DNA of 64,000 nucleotides from JACKNG01 sp050184115 (GCA_050184115.1 JBFXAQ010000010.1:124001-188000), one strand, 5' to 3'. Positions 7,173-16,243 are shown, counted from the first letter of the stretch. Numbers and translations are program-made. Notes: generated from the sequence alone by a model not told the origin.

Positions 7173-9275
7173 ATGGGAGACGTCGTCAGCTACAGCCGTG
7201 AGGGCGAGATCGCCTACATCACCGTCAACAATCCGCCCGTCAACGCGCTTTCGCTGCCCGTCCGCCAGGGCCTGCAGCGCTGCTTCCAGCAGTTCGCCCT
7301 GGATGCCGAGGCCAAGGCCGCAGTCCTCATCTGCGACGGCCGCACCTTCATCGCCGGCGCCGACATCACCGAGTTCGGCAAGCCACCGCAGGATCCCTGG
7401 TTGCCCAAGGTCATCCACGAGATGGAAGCCCTCGACAAGATCACCATCGCCGCCATCCACGGCACCGCGCTCGGCGGCGGCCTCGAAACGGCCATGGGCT
7501 GTCACTACCGCTGCGCCGTGGCGAGCGCCCAGGTCGGCCTGCCCGAAGTCACCCTCGGCCTCCTGCCCGGCGCCACCGGCACCCAGCGCCTGCCGCGCCT
7601 GATTGGCCCCAAGGCCGCGCTCGACGCCATGGTCAGCGGCCGGCCGATGCCGGCGAAGAAGGCCTGCGAGGCCGGCGCCATCGACGAGATCGTCGACGGC
7701 GACCTCAAGGCCGGTGCCACCGAATTTGCGAAGAAGCTCCTGGCCAAGGGCGCGAAACCGCGCCGGCTGAGCGAGGAGAAGGTCGACACCAGCGGTGTCG
7801 ATGAGCACTTCTTCGCTGAGTACCGCAATTCGGTCGCCAAGTCGGCACGCGGCTTCTTCGCCCCGGAGCAGATCATCAAGTGCGTCGAGGCCGCCGTCTC
7901 GCTGCCTTACACGGACGCCGTCAAGCGCGAGAACGAACTGTTCATGGAGTGCATGATGTCGCCGCACTCGGCGGCCCAGCGTCACCTGTTCTTCGCCGAG
8001 CGCGCCTGCTCCAAGATCCCCGACGTACCCGGCGACACCCCGCTGCGGGACATCAAGAAGGTCGCCGTCATCGGCGGCGGCACCATGGGCGGCGGCATCG
8101 CGATGAATTTCGCCAATGCCGGCCTCCCGGTGGTGCTGAAGGAAATCAACCAGGAAGCGCTCGACCGCGGCCTCGACATCATCCGCAGCAACTACGACGC
8201 CACGGTCAAAAAGGGCCGCATGAGCCCTGAGGCCATGGACCAGTGCATGGGCTTGATCTCGGGCGCGCTGGACTACGCCGGCATCGGTGACTGCGACCTG
8301 ATCATCGAGGCCGTGTTCGAGAACATGGCGCTGAAGAAGGAGATCTTCGGCGAGCTCGACAAGGTGGCGAAGAAGGGCGCCATCCTGGCCAGCAACACCT
8401 CGACGTTGGACATCGACGAGATCGCGGCCTCGACCTCGCGCCCCGAAGACGTCATCGGCTGGCACTTCTTCGCCCCGGCCAACGTCATGACCCTGCTCGA
8501 ACTCGTCCGCGGCGCCAAGACCGCCAAGGACGTCATCGCGACCTCCATGGCGATGTCGAAGAAGATCCGCAAGACCGCCATCCTGGTCGGCGTGTGCTTC
8601 GGCTTCGTCGGCAACCGCATGTTCTTCCCCTACCAGCGCGAGGCCGGCCTGATGATGCTCGAGGGCGTGCCCGCCGAGCGCATCGACAAGGTCGCCTACG
8701 AGTGGGGCTGGGCGATGGGACCGAACGGCGTCGCCGACCTTTCCGGTCTCGACGTGCTGGTCAAGGTCAAGAACGAGTGGACCGCGCGCCCGGACGACCC
8801 GACCTTGTGGGTCATCATCGAGAAGCTGGTCGAGCAGGGCCGCCTGGGTCAGAAGACCAAGGCCGGCATCTTCACCTACTCGGGGCGTGCGCCGGTGCCG
8901 GCGCCGGAGACCGCCGCCATTGCCAAGGCCGAGGCCGCACGCCTCGGCGTCGCGCAACGGACCGACATGGCGGACGAGGAGATCATCGAGCGGCTGATGT
9001 ACTCGATGATCAACGAGGGCGCGCTGATCCTCGACGAGGGCATCGCCATCCGCTCCTCGGACATCGATGTCTGCTTCGTGCACGGCTACGGCATGCCGCG
9101 CTACCGCGGTGGCCCGATGCAGTACGCCGACACCGTCGGTCTCGACAAGGTCCTCGCGGCCATCGAGAAATACCGCGCGCGCTACGGCGACACCAACTGG
9201 ACACCGGCGCCCCTGCTGGTGAAGCTCGCGAAAGAGGGCAAGACCTTCGCCGAGTGGTCGGCCAGCAAAGGCTGA
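7173..9275 (+). CDS. FadJ-like bifunctional enoyl-CoA hydratase/3-hydroxyacyl-CoA dehydrogenase
   Basis: Multifunctional beta-oxidation protein of 700 aa. The N-terminal crotonase domain shows both acid residues: GGGLE (oxyanion/Glu) and LPEVTLGLLPGATGT. The NAD-binding domain starts with VIGGGTMGGG (glycines at 301-306), followed by SNTSTLDIDEIA and the dehydrogenase His in GWHFFAPA. The C-terminal 3HCDH part has GFVGNRM and ends with HGYGMPRYRGGPM. Length and order resemble the peroxisomal-type/FadJ-like group. No thiolase gene sits next to it, so it is not a classical fadBA operon. A hairpin follows. It hydrates enoyl-CoA and oxidises the 3-hydroxyacyl-CoA with NAD in the cytoplasm. Confidence 0.92.
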   Translation: MGDVVSYSREGEIAYITVNNPPVNALSLPVRQGLQRCFQQFALDAEAKAAVLICDGRTFIAGADITEFGKPPQDPWLPKVIHEMEALDKITIAAIHGTALGGGLETAMGCHYRCAVASAQVGLPEVTLGLLPGATGTQRLPRLIGPKAALDAMVSGRPMPAKKACEAGAIDEIVDGDLKAGATEFAKKLLAKGAKPRRLSEEKVDTSGVDEHFFAEYRNSVAKSARGFFAPEQIIKCVEAAVSLPYTDAVKRENELFMECMMSPHSAAQRHLFFAERACSKIPDVPGDTPLRDIKKVAVIGGGTMGGGIAMNFANAGLPVVLKEINQEALDRGLDIIRSNYDATVKKGRMSPEAMDQCMGLISGALDYAGIGDCDLIIEAVFENMALKKEIFGELDKVAKKGAILASNTSTLDIDEIAASTSRPEDVIGWHFFAPANVMTLLELVRGAKTAKDVIATSMAMSKKIRKTAILVGVCFGFVGNRMFFPYQREAGLMMLEGVPAERIDKVAYEWGWAMGPNGVADLSGLDVLVKVKNEWTARPDDPTLWVIIEKLVEQGRLGQKTKAGIFTYSGRAPVPAPETAAIAKAEAARLGVAQRTDMADEEIIERLMYSMINEGALILDEGIAIRSSDIDVCFVHGYGMPRYRGGPMQYADTVGLDKVLAAIEKYRARYGDTNWTPAPLLVKLAKEGKTFAEWSASKG

Positions 9276-9293
9276 GCCCGGCCACGCCGACAT

Positions 9294-9318
9294 GCCCGGG
9301 CGCCGCGTGCGCCCGGGC
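9294..9318 (+). terminator. GC hairpin after the FadJ-like gene
   Basis: GCCCGGGCGC at 9294-9303 pairs perfectly with 9309-9318, with a 5-nt loop. It lies 19 nt after the stop and between convergent genes. No T-run follows. Confidence 0.5.
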
Positions 9319-9396
9319 GCTTGCCGCCGCAGCGGGCGCGGCCATCCCGTCAAGCGATCTCCGTACGCTCCGCCGGCCATTGCCGGCATAGCGCCC

Positions 9397-9939
9397 TCAC
9401 GCCCAGAACCAGGCCACGTAACTCAGCGTCTCGACTGCACGCGCGCGGCTGCGCGGACCGGCCGGGAACCAGGCCAGTTCCCGCCCGGCGCCCTCTGGCG
9501 CCTGCGCCGAGCGCGCATGCACGCCACGCAGTCCGGCCGCACGCGCGCGCGCGCCGACCGGTTGGCAGCGCGCGTGGGGCACGGGCGCACCGTTCTCGTC
9601 GCGCGGATAGTTCGGCGGCAAACCGGCACGAACCACGCCGAGCGCGCTGTGGGCATCGCACACCCGTTGCCGCTGCGGCAGCGTCGCGCCGACGAGGACC
9701 GGGCCGGTGTCGTCGCGCAAGTCCTCCGGTTCGTAGGGCCAGCCGGCGACGAAGGTGCGCAGGTTGAGCCGCGCGGTGACCTGGTCGGCATTGAGGTAGA
9801 GCGTGGGACCGTCGCCCCGCGCGTTCCAGCGTCCACCGTGGCAATCGGCGTGCGCGGGATCGAGCGGATCGCGCCAGGCGCGGTCGGCGATACGCCACCA
9901 GGTATGGCCGTCGACCAGGTGTTCGATCACGAAAGGCAT
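9397..9939 (-). CDS. RES-domain toxin (NAD-degrading family)
   Basis: Toxin of a type II toxin-antitoxin pair, 180 aa. RES-domain toxins break down cellular NAD+. The frame shows the family's N-terminal WWRI (R16), DPLD, GGRWN (R37), LYL (Y48), and C-terminal HARSAQAPEGAGRELAWF, which holds the conserved Ser. The family Glu normally found about 11 residues after the conserved Tyr appears replaced by Asn (N59), so activity is uncertain. The ATG is 26 nt downstream of the antitoxin stop, the usual antitoxin-first order. It is convergent with the FadJ-like gene. Confidence is high for the family, lower for activity. Confidence 0.75.
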   Translation of the reverse strand: MPFVIEHLVDGHTWWRIADRAWRDPLDPAHADCHGGRWNARGDGPTLYLNADQVTARLNLRTFVAGWPYEPEDLRDDTGPVLVGATLPQRQRVCDAHSALGVVRAGLPPNYPRDENGAPVPHARCQPVGARARAAGLRGVHARSAQAPEGAGRELAWFPAGPRSRARAVETLSYVAWFWA

Positions 9940-9965
9940 CGCCACGGCGCCCGAACGAGCGGAAC

Positions 9966-10394
9966 TCAGACGCGTTCGAAGTCGAACATCGCGCGACAGG
10001 CTTCGAGCACCTCGCGGGTGCGGCCGCCGGCGACGAGTTCGAGCAGGCTGAACCCGCCCAGTGCCGGTGCCGGGCGGCGCACGACGGCGGCGATGCGCTC
10101 CCGCTTGAGGTAATGCGCGAGCAGATCGGTGGCGGCCGCGAGGTCGGCGAGGGCTTGCGCGCGCTCCGCCGGCGGCCCGCGTTCCAGCCATTTCGCCAAG
10201 GCCTGGCGGGTCACGCCGAACAGGCGCGCGGCCTCGGCCTGGCTCAGGCCCCAGGCGGCCAGGATGCGGGCCAAGGACTGGCCGGCACGGTGACGATCGA
10301 GGCAGGCGCTGAAGGCGTCAAGCCAGTCACGATCCGCGGCATGGGCGCGGAACACGGCCGTGGCGGCAGCGGCGGGGTCGGTTCGCGAAGTCAT
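9966..10394 (-). CDS. Xre/MbcA/ParS-type antitoxin
   Basis: Antitoxin partner of the RES toxin, 142 aa. A central helix-turn-helix is visible (LSQAEAARLFGVTRQALAKW), as in Xre-type DNA-binding proteins. The C-terminal part, LGGFSLLELVAGGR followed by VLEACRAMFDF, matches the toxin-binding MbcA/ParS/Xre domain. Such antitoxins bind the toxin active site and repress their own operon. The ATG at 10394 has a clear GAGGAG ribosome site. Upstream lies a direct repeat that may be its operator. The gene is divergent from the MaoC/acyl-CoA dehydrogenase operon, whose promoter shares the same gap. Confidence 0.85.
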   Translation of the reverse strand: MTSRTDPAAAATAVFRAHAADRDWLDAFSACLDRHRAGQSLARILAAWGLSQAEAARLFGVTRQALAKWLERGPPAERAQALADLAAATDLLAHYLKRERIAAVVRRPAPALGGFSLLELVAGGRTREVLEACRAMFDFERV

Positions 10395-10412
10395 GGCAGC
10401 ACTCCTCGCCGG

Positions 10413-10429
10413 CAACCTTATGTCAACCT
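10413..10429 (-). promoter_or_regulatory. Direct-repeat operator candidate for the toxin-antitoxin operon
   Basis: CAACCT at 10413-10418 and again at 10424-10429, exactly 11 bp (one helical turn) apart, 19-35 bp before the antitoxin ATG. On the minus strand the element also contains TTGACA. It is suited to cooperative binding by the antitoxin; inferred only. Confidence 0.35.
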
Positions 10430-10476
10430 GACGGACGGCACAAGCGCCGACGCCGCCGGACACCTGCCGCCCGCGG

Positions 10477-10505
10477 TTGACACCCTGGCTACCCACCCCT
10501 AATTT
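10477..10505 (+). promoter_or_regulatory. Near-consensus sigma-70 promoter for the MaoC operon
   Basis: TTGACA (10477-10482), a 17-bp spacer, then TAATTT (10500-10505). The expected start lies near 10512, about 32 nt before the ATG at 10544. Confidence 0.65.
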
Positions 10506-10543
10506 GTCCGGACCAATCCTGCGACGGCAGAGGACACACGCGC

Positions 10544-11065
10544 ATGGTCCAGAACTGGAAGACGATCGGCCCGCAACGCTACCGCGAGACATTCGGCCGC
10601 TATTTCGAGGATTTCACCGTCGGCGACGTCTACGAGCATCGCCCCGGCAAGACCGTCACCGAGTACGACAATCACCTGTTCACGCTGCTCACGCTCAACA
10701 CCCATCCGATCCATTTCGACCGCGAGTTCGGCGCCGCCAGCGAGTTCGGCCAGAACCTCGTGGTCAGCACCTACACCCTGTCGCTGGTCATCGGCATGAG
10801 CGTCACCGATTGCAGCCAGAAGGCCATCGCCAACCTCGGCATGAACGAGGTCAAGTTCACCGCGCCCGTATTCGCCGGCGACACCCTCTACGCCGAGTCC
10901 GAAGTGCTGGCCAAGCGCGAAAGCCGCTCACGGCCGGGGCAGGGCATCGTCACCATCGCAACCCGTGGCTACAAGCACACCGGCGAACAGGTCTGCTCGT
11001 TCGAGCGCAACATGCTCATCCCCGCCCGCGGCGAGGCCGTGGAAGACAGAATCGACAGCTACTGA
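10544..11065 (+). CDS. MaoC-family (R)-specific enoyl-CoA hydratase
   Basis: Hotdog-fold dehydratase of 173 aa. MaoC marks are GRYFEDFTVGDVYEHRPGKT, the catalytic-type segment LTLNTHPIHFD (Asp/His in the hydratase motif) and EFGQNLVVSTYTLSLVIGM. Such enzymes hydrate enoyl-CoA esters; close family members act on mesaconyl-CoA or branched enoyl-CoAs. The gene begins a two-gene operon: an acyl-CoA dehydrogenase starts 11 nt after its stop, so dehydrogenation and hydration are probably successive steps. A near-consensus promoter lies upstream. The acyl chain cannot be told. Confidence 0.87.
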   Translation: MVQNWKTIGPQRYRETFGRYFEDFTVGDVYEHRPGKTVTEYDNHLFTLLTLNTHPIHFDREFGAASEFGQNLVVSTYTLSLVIGMSVTDCSQKAIANLGMNEVKFTAPVFAGDTLYAESEVLAKRESRSRPGQGIVTIATRGYKHTGEQVCSFERNMLIPARGEAVEDRIDSY

Positions 11066-11076
11066 GAAAACAAGCC

Positions 11077-12267
11077 ATGACGACGACAGACGCCCTCGAC
11101 GCCGGTGACGAACAACTCATCCTCGACGCCATCGACAAGTGGCTCGAACAGAAGGTCAAGCCGGTCGCGATGCAGCTCGAGCACGACGACGAGTACCCGG
11201 TCGACCTGGTCGAGGACATGAAGGAGCTGGGCCTGTTCGGCGCCCTCATCGATCCGGCCTACGGCGGCCTCGGGCTGTCGGCCACCACCTACGCCCGTAT
11301 CGTCACGCGCATCTCCGAGGAGTGGATGAGCCTGACCGGCATCTTCAACTCCCACCTCATGATGGCGCGCATCGTCGAGCGCTTCGGGACCGACGAGCAG
11401 AAGGACTACTGGCTGCCGAAGTTCGCCACCGGCGAATTGCGCGGCGGCCTCGGCCTGACCGAGCCCGACGCCGGCACCGACCTGCAGGGCATCCGCACGG
11501 TGGCCCGGCGCGACGGCGACGATTACGTCGTCAACGGCGCCAAGACCTGGATTTCGAACGCCATCGAAGGGCATTGCGTGGCCCTGCTGGTGAAGACCGA
11601 TCCCAACGCCGAGCCGCGCTACAAGGGCATGACCATGCTCATCGTGCCCAAGATCGACCCCGTCACGCGCCAGCCGCTGCCCGGCATCCGCAACGGCCGC
11701 AAGCTCGAGAAGCTCGGCTACAAGGGCATCGATTCGGGCGAGTTCGTCTTCGAGGACTACCGCTGCAGCGCGGCCCTGTCATTGGTCGGTGGGGTCGAAG
11801 GGCAGGGCTTCTTCATGGCCACCGGCGGGCTCGAGATCGGGCGCATCAACATCGCCGCGCGCGGGGTCGGCATCGCGCGCCGGGCGCTGCGCGAATCGAT
11901 CGCCTACAGCCAGGTGCGCAAGACCATGGGCAAACCGATCTGCGAGCACCAGGCGATCCAGCTGAAGCTCGGCGAGATGGCAGCCAAGACCCGCGCCGCG
12001 GAACTCCTCGTGGCCGATGCCGCGCGCGCCTACGATTCCGGCGAGCGTGTCGATCTCGAAGCCGGCATGGCCAAGTATTTCGCCTCCGAGACCGCGGCCG
12101 AAGTCGCGCTCGAGGCCATGCGCATCCATGGCGCCTACGGCTATTCCAAGGAGTATCCCATCGAGCGCCTCTACCGCGACGCGCCCCTGCTCTGTATCGG
12201 CGAGGGGACCAACGAGATGCAGCGCATCATCATCGCCAAGCAGCTGATCAAGCGAAACCCGGTGTGA
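11077..12267 (+). CDS. Acyl-CoA dehydrogenase
   Basis: FAD-dependent acyl-CoA dehydrogenase of 396 aa, which makes the trans-2-enoyl-CoA and passes electrons to electron-transfer flavoprotein. Signatures are GGLGLTEPDAGTDLQ (FAD/substrate signature), KTWISNA, GRINIAARGVGIAR, RIHGAYGYSKEYPIERLYRDA and GEGTNEMQR, the C-terminal motif before the last helix. The ATG follows the MaoC stop by 11 nt. Sequence features resemble short/branched-chain and glutaryl-CoA-type enzymes, but specificity is not readable. A longer in-frame extension upstream overlaps the MaoC gene and is rejected. Confidence 0.93.
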   Translation: MTTTDALDAGDEQLILDAIDKWLEQKVKPVAMQLEHDDEYPVDLVEDMKELGLFGALIDPAYGGLGLSATTYARIVTRISEEWMSLTGIFNSHLMMARIVERFGTDEQKDYWLPKFATGELRGGLGLTEPDAGTDLQGIRTVARRDGDDYVVNGAKTWISNAIEGHCVALLVKTDPNAEPRYKGMTMLIVPKIDPVTRQPLPGIRNGRKLEKLGYKGIDSGEFVFEDYRCSAALSLVGGVEGQGFFMATGGLEIGRINIAARGVGIARRALRESIAYSQVRKTMGKPICEHQAIQLKLGEMAAKTRAAELLVADAARAYDSGERVDLEAGMAKYFASETAAEVALEAMRIHGAYGYSKEYPIERLYRDAPLLCIGEGTNEMQRIIIAKQLIKRNPV

Positions 12268-12379
12268 GACCGATTGCGGTGGTATCGCCGGCAGCCATGG
12301 CGCGGGTAGCATGGACGCCGCGGCGCCGCCCAGCGGTGCCGCCGAAGACTTCAGTCATCGCCGGAGGGAGGTGCGATCG

Positions 12380-13765
12380 ATGAGCAGTTTCAGCCCCATG
12401 GCCGAGCGCGACATGGCCTCGGTGTTCCATCCCATGACGCAGATTTCGACCCTGAACGAGCAGGGCCCCATGATGATCGTCCGCGGTGAGGGCATCCACG
12501 TCTGGGACGATGCGGGCAAGCAGTACATCGACGGCCTCGCCGGCCTGTGGTGCACCTCGCTGGGCTATGCCAACGAGGAGATAGCCGAGGTCGCGTACCA
12601 ACAGATCAAGACTCTCTCCTACGGCCATCTCTTTCTCGACAAGAGCCATACGACGGCCATGCAGCTCGCCGAGAAACTCAAGCAGATGGTGCCGGGCGGG
12701 TTTTCCAAGGTGTTCTTCGGCCTCTCGGGTTCGGACGCCAACGACACCCAGATTAAGCTGGTGCGCTACTACAACAACGCCATCGGACGCCCGCGCAAAA
12801 AGAAGATCATTGCCCGCCTGAAGGGCTATCACGGTATCGCCGGCGGCGCGGCCAGCGCCACCGGGCTCGCGCCCTTCCACCAGGGCTTCGACCTGCCGGT
12901 GGCGGGCTTCCTGCACACCGATTGCCCGCATCACTACCGCTTCGCCGAAGCGGGCGAGAGCGAAGAGGCCTTCGCCTCGCGGCTGGCGGACAATCTCGAA
13001 CAGCTCATCGTGAGCGAAGATCCCGACACCGTGGCGGCCTTCATCGCCGAACCGCTGATGGCGGCGGGCGGCGTGCTGGTGCCGCCGGCGACCTATTTCG
13101 AGAAAGTGCAGGCGGTGCTACGGAAGTACGACGTGCTCTTCATCGCCGACGAGGTGGTGACGGGTTTCGGCCGCACCGGCAACGCCTTCGGCGTGCAGAC
13201 CTTCGACCTCGCGCCGGCGACCATGACCCTGGCCAAGTCGCTGACCTCGGCCTACATGCCGCTCAGTGCCGTCATGATCCCCGAATTCATGTACCAGGCG
13301 ATCGCCGAGATCAGCAAGGAATGGGGCATCTTCGGCCACGGCTTCACCTACACCGGGCACCCGGTGTCGACCGCCGTCGGCCTCAAAGTGCTCGAGATCT
13401 ACGAGCGCGACGACGTTTTCGCCAAGGCCGCGCGGCTCGGCGAGCAGTTCCAGGCCCACATCGCACGCTTCGCCGATCATCCGCTGGTCGGCGAGATGCG
13501 CGGGCGCGGTCTCATCGGCGCCTGTGAACTGGTCGCGAACAAGACCACCGGGCAGGCCTTCGAGCCGACGTCGGCGGTCGGCAAGTACGCGCTCGCGCGC
13601 ATGAAGGCCAACGGCCTCATCTGCCGCGCTATCGGCGATTCGCTGGCGTTGTGCCCACCGCTCGTCACCTCGCAGGACGAACTCGGCGAGATCTTCACCC
13701 GCTACGGTCGCGCACTGGACGAGACGCTGGAATGGGTGCGCCGCGAGGGGCTGCTGGCCGCGTGA
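12380..13765 (+). CDS. Class III PLP-dependent aminotransferase
   Basis: Pyridoxal-phosphate enzyme of 461 aa of the class III (omega-amino acid:pyruvate) group. Seen are the GLSGSDANDTQIK cofactor-binding stretch, FIADEVVTGFGRTG with the PLP-binding Asp, and the Schiff-base lysine in TLAKSLTSAYMP. The enzyme would move an amino group from an omega-amino acid or diamine to pyruvate or a keto acid. The start at 12380 has a very strong GGAGGGAGG site; a longer frame from 12311 is not supported. It lies 112 nt after the acyl-CoA dehydrogenase and faces a convergent GntR regulator, which may control it. Confidence 0.9.
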   Translation: MSSFSPMAERDMASVFHPMTQISTLNEQGPMMIVRGEGIHVWDDAGKQYIDGLAGLWCTSLGYANEEIAEVAYQQIKTLSYGHLFLDKSHTTAMQLAEKLKQMVPGGFSKVFFGLSGSDANDTQIKLVRYYNNAIGRPRKKKIIARLKGYHGIAGGAASATGLAPFHQGFDLPVAGFLHTDCPHHYRFAEAGESEEAFASRLADNLEQLIVSEDPDTVAAFIAEPLMAAGGVLVPPATYFEKVQAVLRKYDVLFIADEVVTGFGRTGNAFGVQTFDLAPATMTLAKSLTSAYMPLSAVMIPEFMYQAIAEISKEWGIFGHGFTYTGHPVSTAVGLKVLEIYERDDVFAKAARLGEQFQAHIARFADHPLVGEMRGRGLIGACELVANKTTGQAFEPTSAVGKYALARMKANGLICRAIGDSLALCPPLVTSQDELGEIFTRYGRALDETLEWVRREGLLAA

Positions 13766-13784
13766 CGACGCTGCGGCGCGGATC

Positions 13785-14498
13785 TCAACGCTCGCGGCGC
13801 AACTGCAGGGTGTAGGCAAAACGCCCCGCCGGATGCAGGCTCTCGGAGTAGAGCACCACGGCACCGGTGCGGTCGCGGTAGCGACGGTCGGTGCGCAGGG
13901 CCGGACTGCCCGGTGCGACGCCGAGCCGCGCCGCGGGCCGCGCCGCAATGGCAACCGCTTCCATGCGCTGCTCGACCACCTCGATGCGCACCGGGTGGTT
14001 ACGTTCGATCCATTCCGAGACCGCTTCATCCAGGCGATCAACGACGTCGTCGGGCGGCGCCAATGCGGCAGCGACGAGGATGGATGTGAAGGCGAGCGGC
14101 GGCTGCACAGCGACGCGGCGCAGGCCGGTGTAGCGCCGGTAGGCGCCGTCCAGCCCTGCTCGACGCAGGACCGCGGCATCGGCGACGCAGCTTCGCTCGA
14201 GCACGAAGGTCGCCTCACGCGCATACTGCAGGATGCCGTCGAAATCACCCGCCGGTTGCACGAAAGCAGGCGTGCGGGTCGCACAGACCACGCTGCCGGC
14301 ACCCTGGCGGCGTTCGATGAGGCCGTCCTCGGCGAGGATCCGCAGTGCTTCGCGCGCGGTGTGACGCGACACGCCGTGAACGGCACAGAGTTCACGCTCG
14401 GTCGGCAGCGCGGCGCCGGGGCCGAGGTGCCCGCGCGTGATGGCCGCGCGCAGGGTTTCGGCCAGGCGACGATAGCGCGGCGGCGCGCGATCAGCCAC
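13785..14498 (-). CDS. GntR-family (HutC/UTRA type) transcription regulator
   Basis: Regulator of 237 aa. The N-terminal winged helix shows PRYRRLAETLRAAI and the GntR recognition segment LPTERELCAVHGVSRHT, followed by LIERRQGAGSVV. The C-terminal UTRA ligand-binding domain includes RRYRDRTGAVVLYSESLHPAG, typical of HutC-type proteins. It lies convergent to the aminotransferase, 19 nt away, and 50 nt downstream of the acyl-CoA synthetase gene on the same strand. Either neighbour could be a target; the ligand is unknown. Confidence 0.88.
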   Translation of the reverse strand: MADRAPPRYRRLAETLRAAITRGHLGPGAALPTERELCAVHGVSRHTAREALRILAEDGLIERRQGAGSVVCATRTPAFVQPAGDFDGILQYAREATFVLERSCVADAAVLRRAGLDGAYRRYTGLRRVAVQPPLAFTSILVAAALAPPDDVVDRLDEAVSEWIERNHPVRIEVVEQRMEAVAIAARPAARLGVAPGSPALRTDRRYRDRTGAVVLYSESLHPAGRFAYTLQLRRER

Positions 14499-14548
14499 GC
14501 GAGCGACCCGCGGCGATGACCGGCTTCATCGATCTCTCAAGTCTCGCC

Positions 14549-16243
14549 TCAGGCCGTTTTCTGATCCTCGAGACCGAGATCCGCCGCCGTGGCGTCACGC
14601 ATGGCGAACTTCTGGATCTTGCCGGTCACGGTCATCGGGAAAGCGTCGACGAATCGGATATAGGCCGGCACCTTGTAGTGCGCGATCTGACCGCGACAAT
14701 ATTCGCGGAGTTCGTCCTCGCTCGCCGTCTCACCCTCGCGCAGCCGCACCCAGGCCGCTACCGCCTCGCCGAAGCGCTGATCGGGCACACCGAACACCGC
14801 GACATCCTGCACCTTGGGATGACGGTAGAGGTACTCCTCGATCTCCCGCGGATAGACGTTCTCGCCGCCGCGGATGATCATGTCCTTGACCCGTCCGACG
14901 ATGTTGCAATAACCCTCGTCGTCGATGACCGCGAGGTCGCCGGTGTGCATCCAGCCGCCGCCGTCGATCGAAGCGGCGGTCTTCTCGGCGTCATTCCAGT
15001 AGCCGATCATCACGCTGTAGCCGCGTGTGCACAGCTCGCCGCGCTCGCCGCGCGGCACCACGTGACCTTCGGCATCGACGATCTTGACCTGCACGTGGGG
15101 ATGGATGCGGCCGACGGTCGAGACGCGTTTGTCGAGCGGGTCGGAGGTCGACGACTGGAAGCTGACCGGGCTCGTTTCGGTCATGCCGTAGGCGATGGTC
15201 ACCTCGGCCATGTGCATGTCCTTCTGCACGCGCTTCATGACTTCGACCGGGCAGGGCGCACCCGCCATGATGCCGGTGCGCAGCGAGGAGAAATCGGTAG
15301 CGGCGAAATCCGGGTGGTCGAGTTCGGCGATGAACATGGTCGGCACGCCCTGCAGGGCGGTACAGCGCTCGGCCTGGATCGCAGCCAGCACCTCGCCGGC
15401 ATCGAAACCCTCGCCGGGGAAGATCATCGCAGCGCCGTGGGTGGTGCAGTTCAGCACGCTCATGACCATGCCGAAGCAGTGGTACAACGGCACCGGGATG
15501 CACAGGCGATCGTGCTCGGAGAATTTCATCGCGCGGCCGACGAAATAGCCGTTGTTGACGACGTTGAAATGGGTCAGCGTGGCACCCTTGGGCATGCCGG
15601 TGGTGCCGCTGGTGAACTGGATATTGATGGGGTCGTCGGGGTCGAGCGTGGCGGCGATGGCTGCGACCCGTTCGCGCTCGGCCGCACCGCCGGCCGCGGC
15701 GATGTCGGCGAAACGGAACATGCCGGGCGGCGCGACGTCGGCGGTGCAGACGACACTCTGCAGGTGCGGCAGCCGTGCCGCGTGCAGGGCGCCCGGCGCG
15801 GCGTTGGCGAGTTCGGGCGCGAGCTCGGTCAGCATGCCGACGTAGTCGCTGGTCTTGAAGCGATCGGCGATGACGATGGCGCGACACTCGACCTGGTTCA
15901 GCGCGTACTCGAGTTCGCCGATGCGGTAGGCCGGGTTGATGTTGACCAGCACCAGGCCGAGGCGGGCGGTGGCGAACTGGGTCAGCACCCACTCGGCGCG
16001 GTTGGGCGACCAGATGCCGATGCGCTCGCCGCGTTGGAGGCCGAGGGTGAGCAGGCCCGCGGCGAGGGCGTCGACCTGCTCGCGGAACTCGCGCCAGTTC
16101 ATGCGTACGCCCTGGTGGCGGACGACGAGGGCATCGCGCTCGGCGAAGCGTGAGACCGCGCTGTCCAGCGCCTCGCCCACGGTCTGGAACAGGAGCGGCG
16201 TGTCGGAAACGCCGCAGACGTAGCTCAATCGGGCGTCGTTCAT
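14549..16243 (-). CDS. Acyl-CoA synthetase (AMP-forming)
   Basis: ANL-superfamily ligase of 564 aa that activates a fatty or aromatic acid to the acyl-CoA through an acyl-AMP. The P-loop-like A3 motif is IQFTSGTTGMPKGATLTH. Further marks are YGMTETSP (A5), HTGDLAVIDDEGY (A7), GRVKDMIIRGGENVYP (A8) and the catalytic Lys in TVTGKIQKFAMR. The ATG overlaps the stop of the small MTH1187-type gene upstream (ATGA), so it belongs to the long minus-strand operon. Its type resembles medium-chain AcsA-like ligases; the substrate is not readable. Confidence 0.92.
   Translation of the reverse strand: MNDARLSYVCGVSDTPLLFQTVGEALDSAVSRFAERDALVVRHQGVRMNWREFREQVDALAAGLLTLGLQRGERIGIWSPNRAEWVLTQFATARLGLVLVNINPAYRIGELEYALNQVECRAIVIADRFKTSDYVGMLTELAPELANAAPGALHAARLPHLQSVVCTADVAPPGMFRFADIAAAGGAAERERVAAIAATLDPDDPINIQFTSGTTGMPKGATLTHFNVVNNGYFVGRAMKFSEHDRLCIPVPLYHCFGMVMSVLNCTTHGAAMIFPGEGFDAGEVLAAIQAERCTALQGVPTMFIAELDHPDFAATDFSSLRTGIMAGAPCPVEVMKRVQKDMHMAEVTIAYGMTETSPVSFQSSTSDPLDKRVSTVGRIHPHVQVKIVDAEGHVVPRGERGELCTRGYSVMIGYWNDAEKTAASIDGGGWMHTGDLAVIDDEGYCNIVGRVKDMIIRGGENVYPREIEEYLYRHPKVQDVAVFGVPDQRFGEAVAAWVRLREGETASEDELREYCRGQIAHYKVPAYIRFVDAFPMTVTGKIQKFAMRDATAADLGLEDQKTA

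Noticed and set aside
10477..11076. Longer N-terminus for the acyl-CoA dehydrogenase
   Set aside because: The extension lies wholly across the MaoC gene in another frame and has no dehydrogenase similarity.
14516..16153. Long + strand frame opposite the acyl-CoA synthetase
   Set aside because: Mirror of a real gene; no family motifs. The same reasoning removed the long frames opposite fadJ-like, ligA, lepA and nadB.
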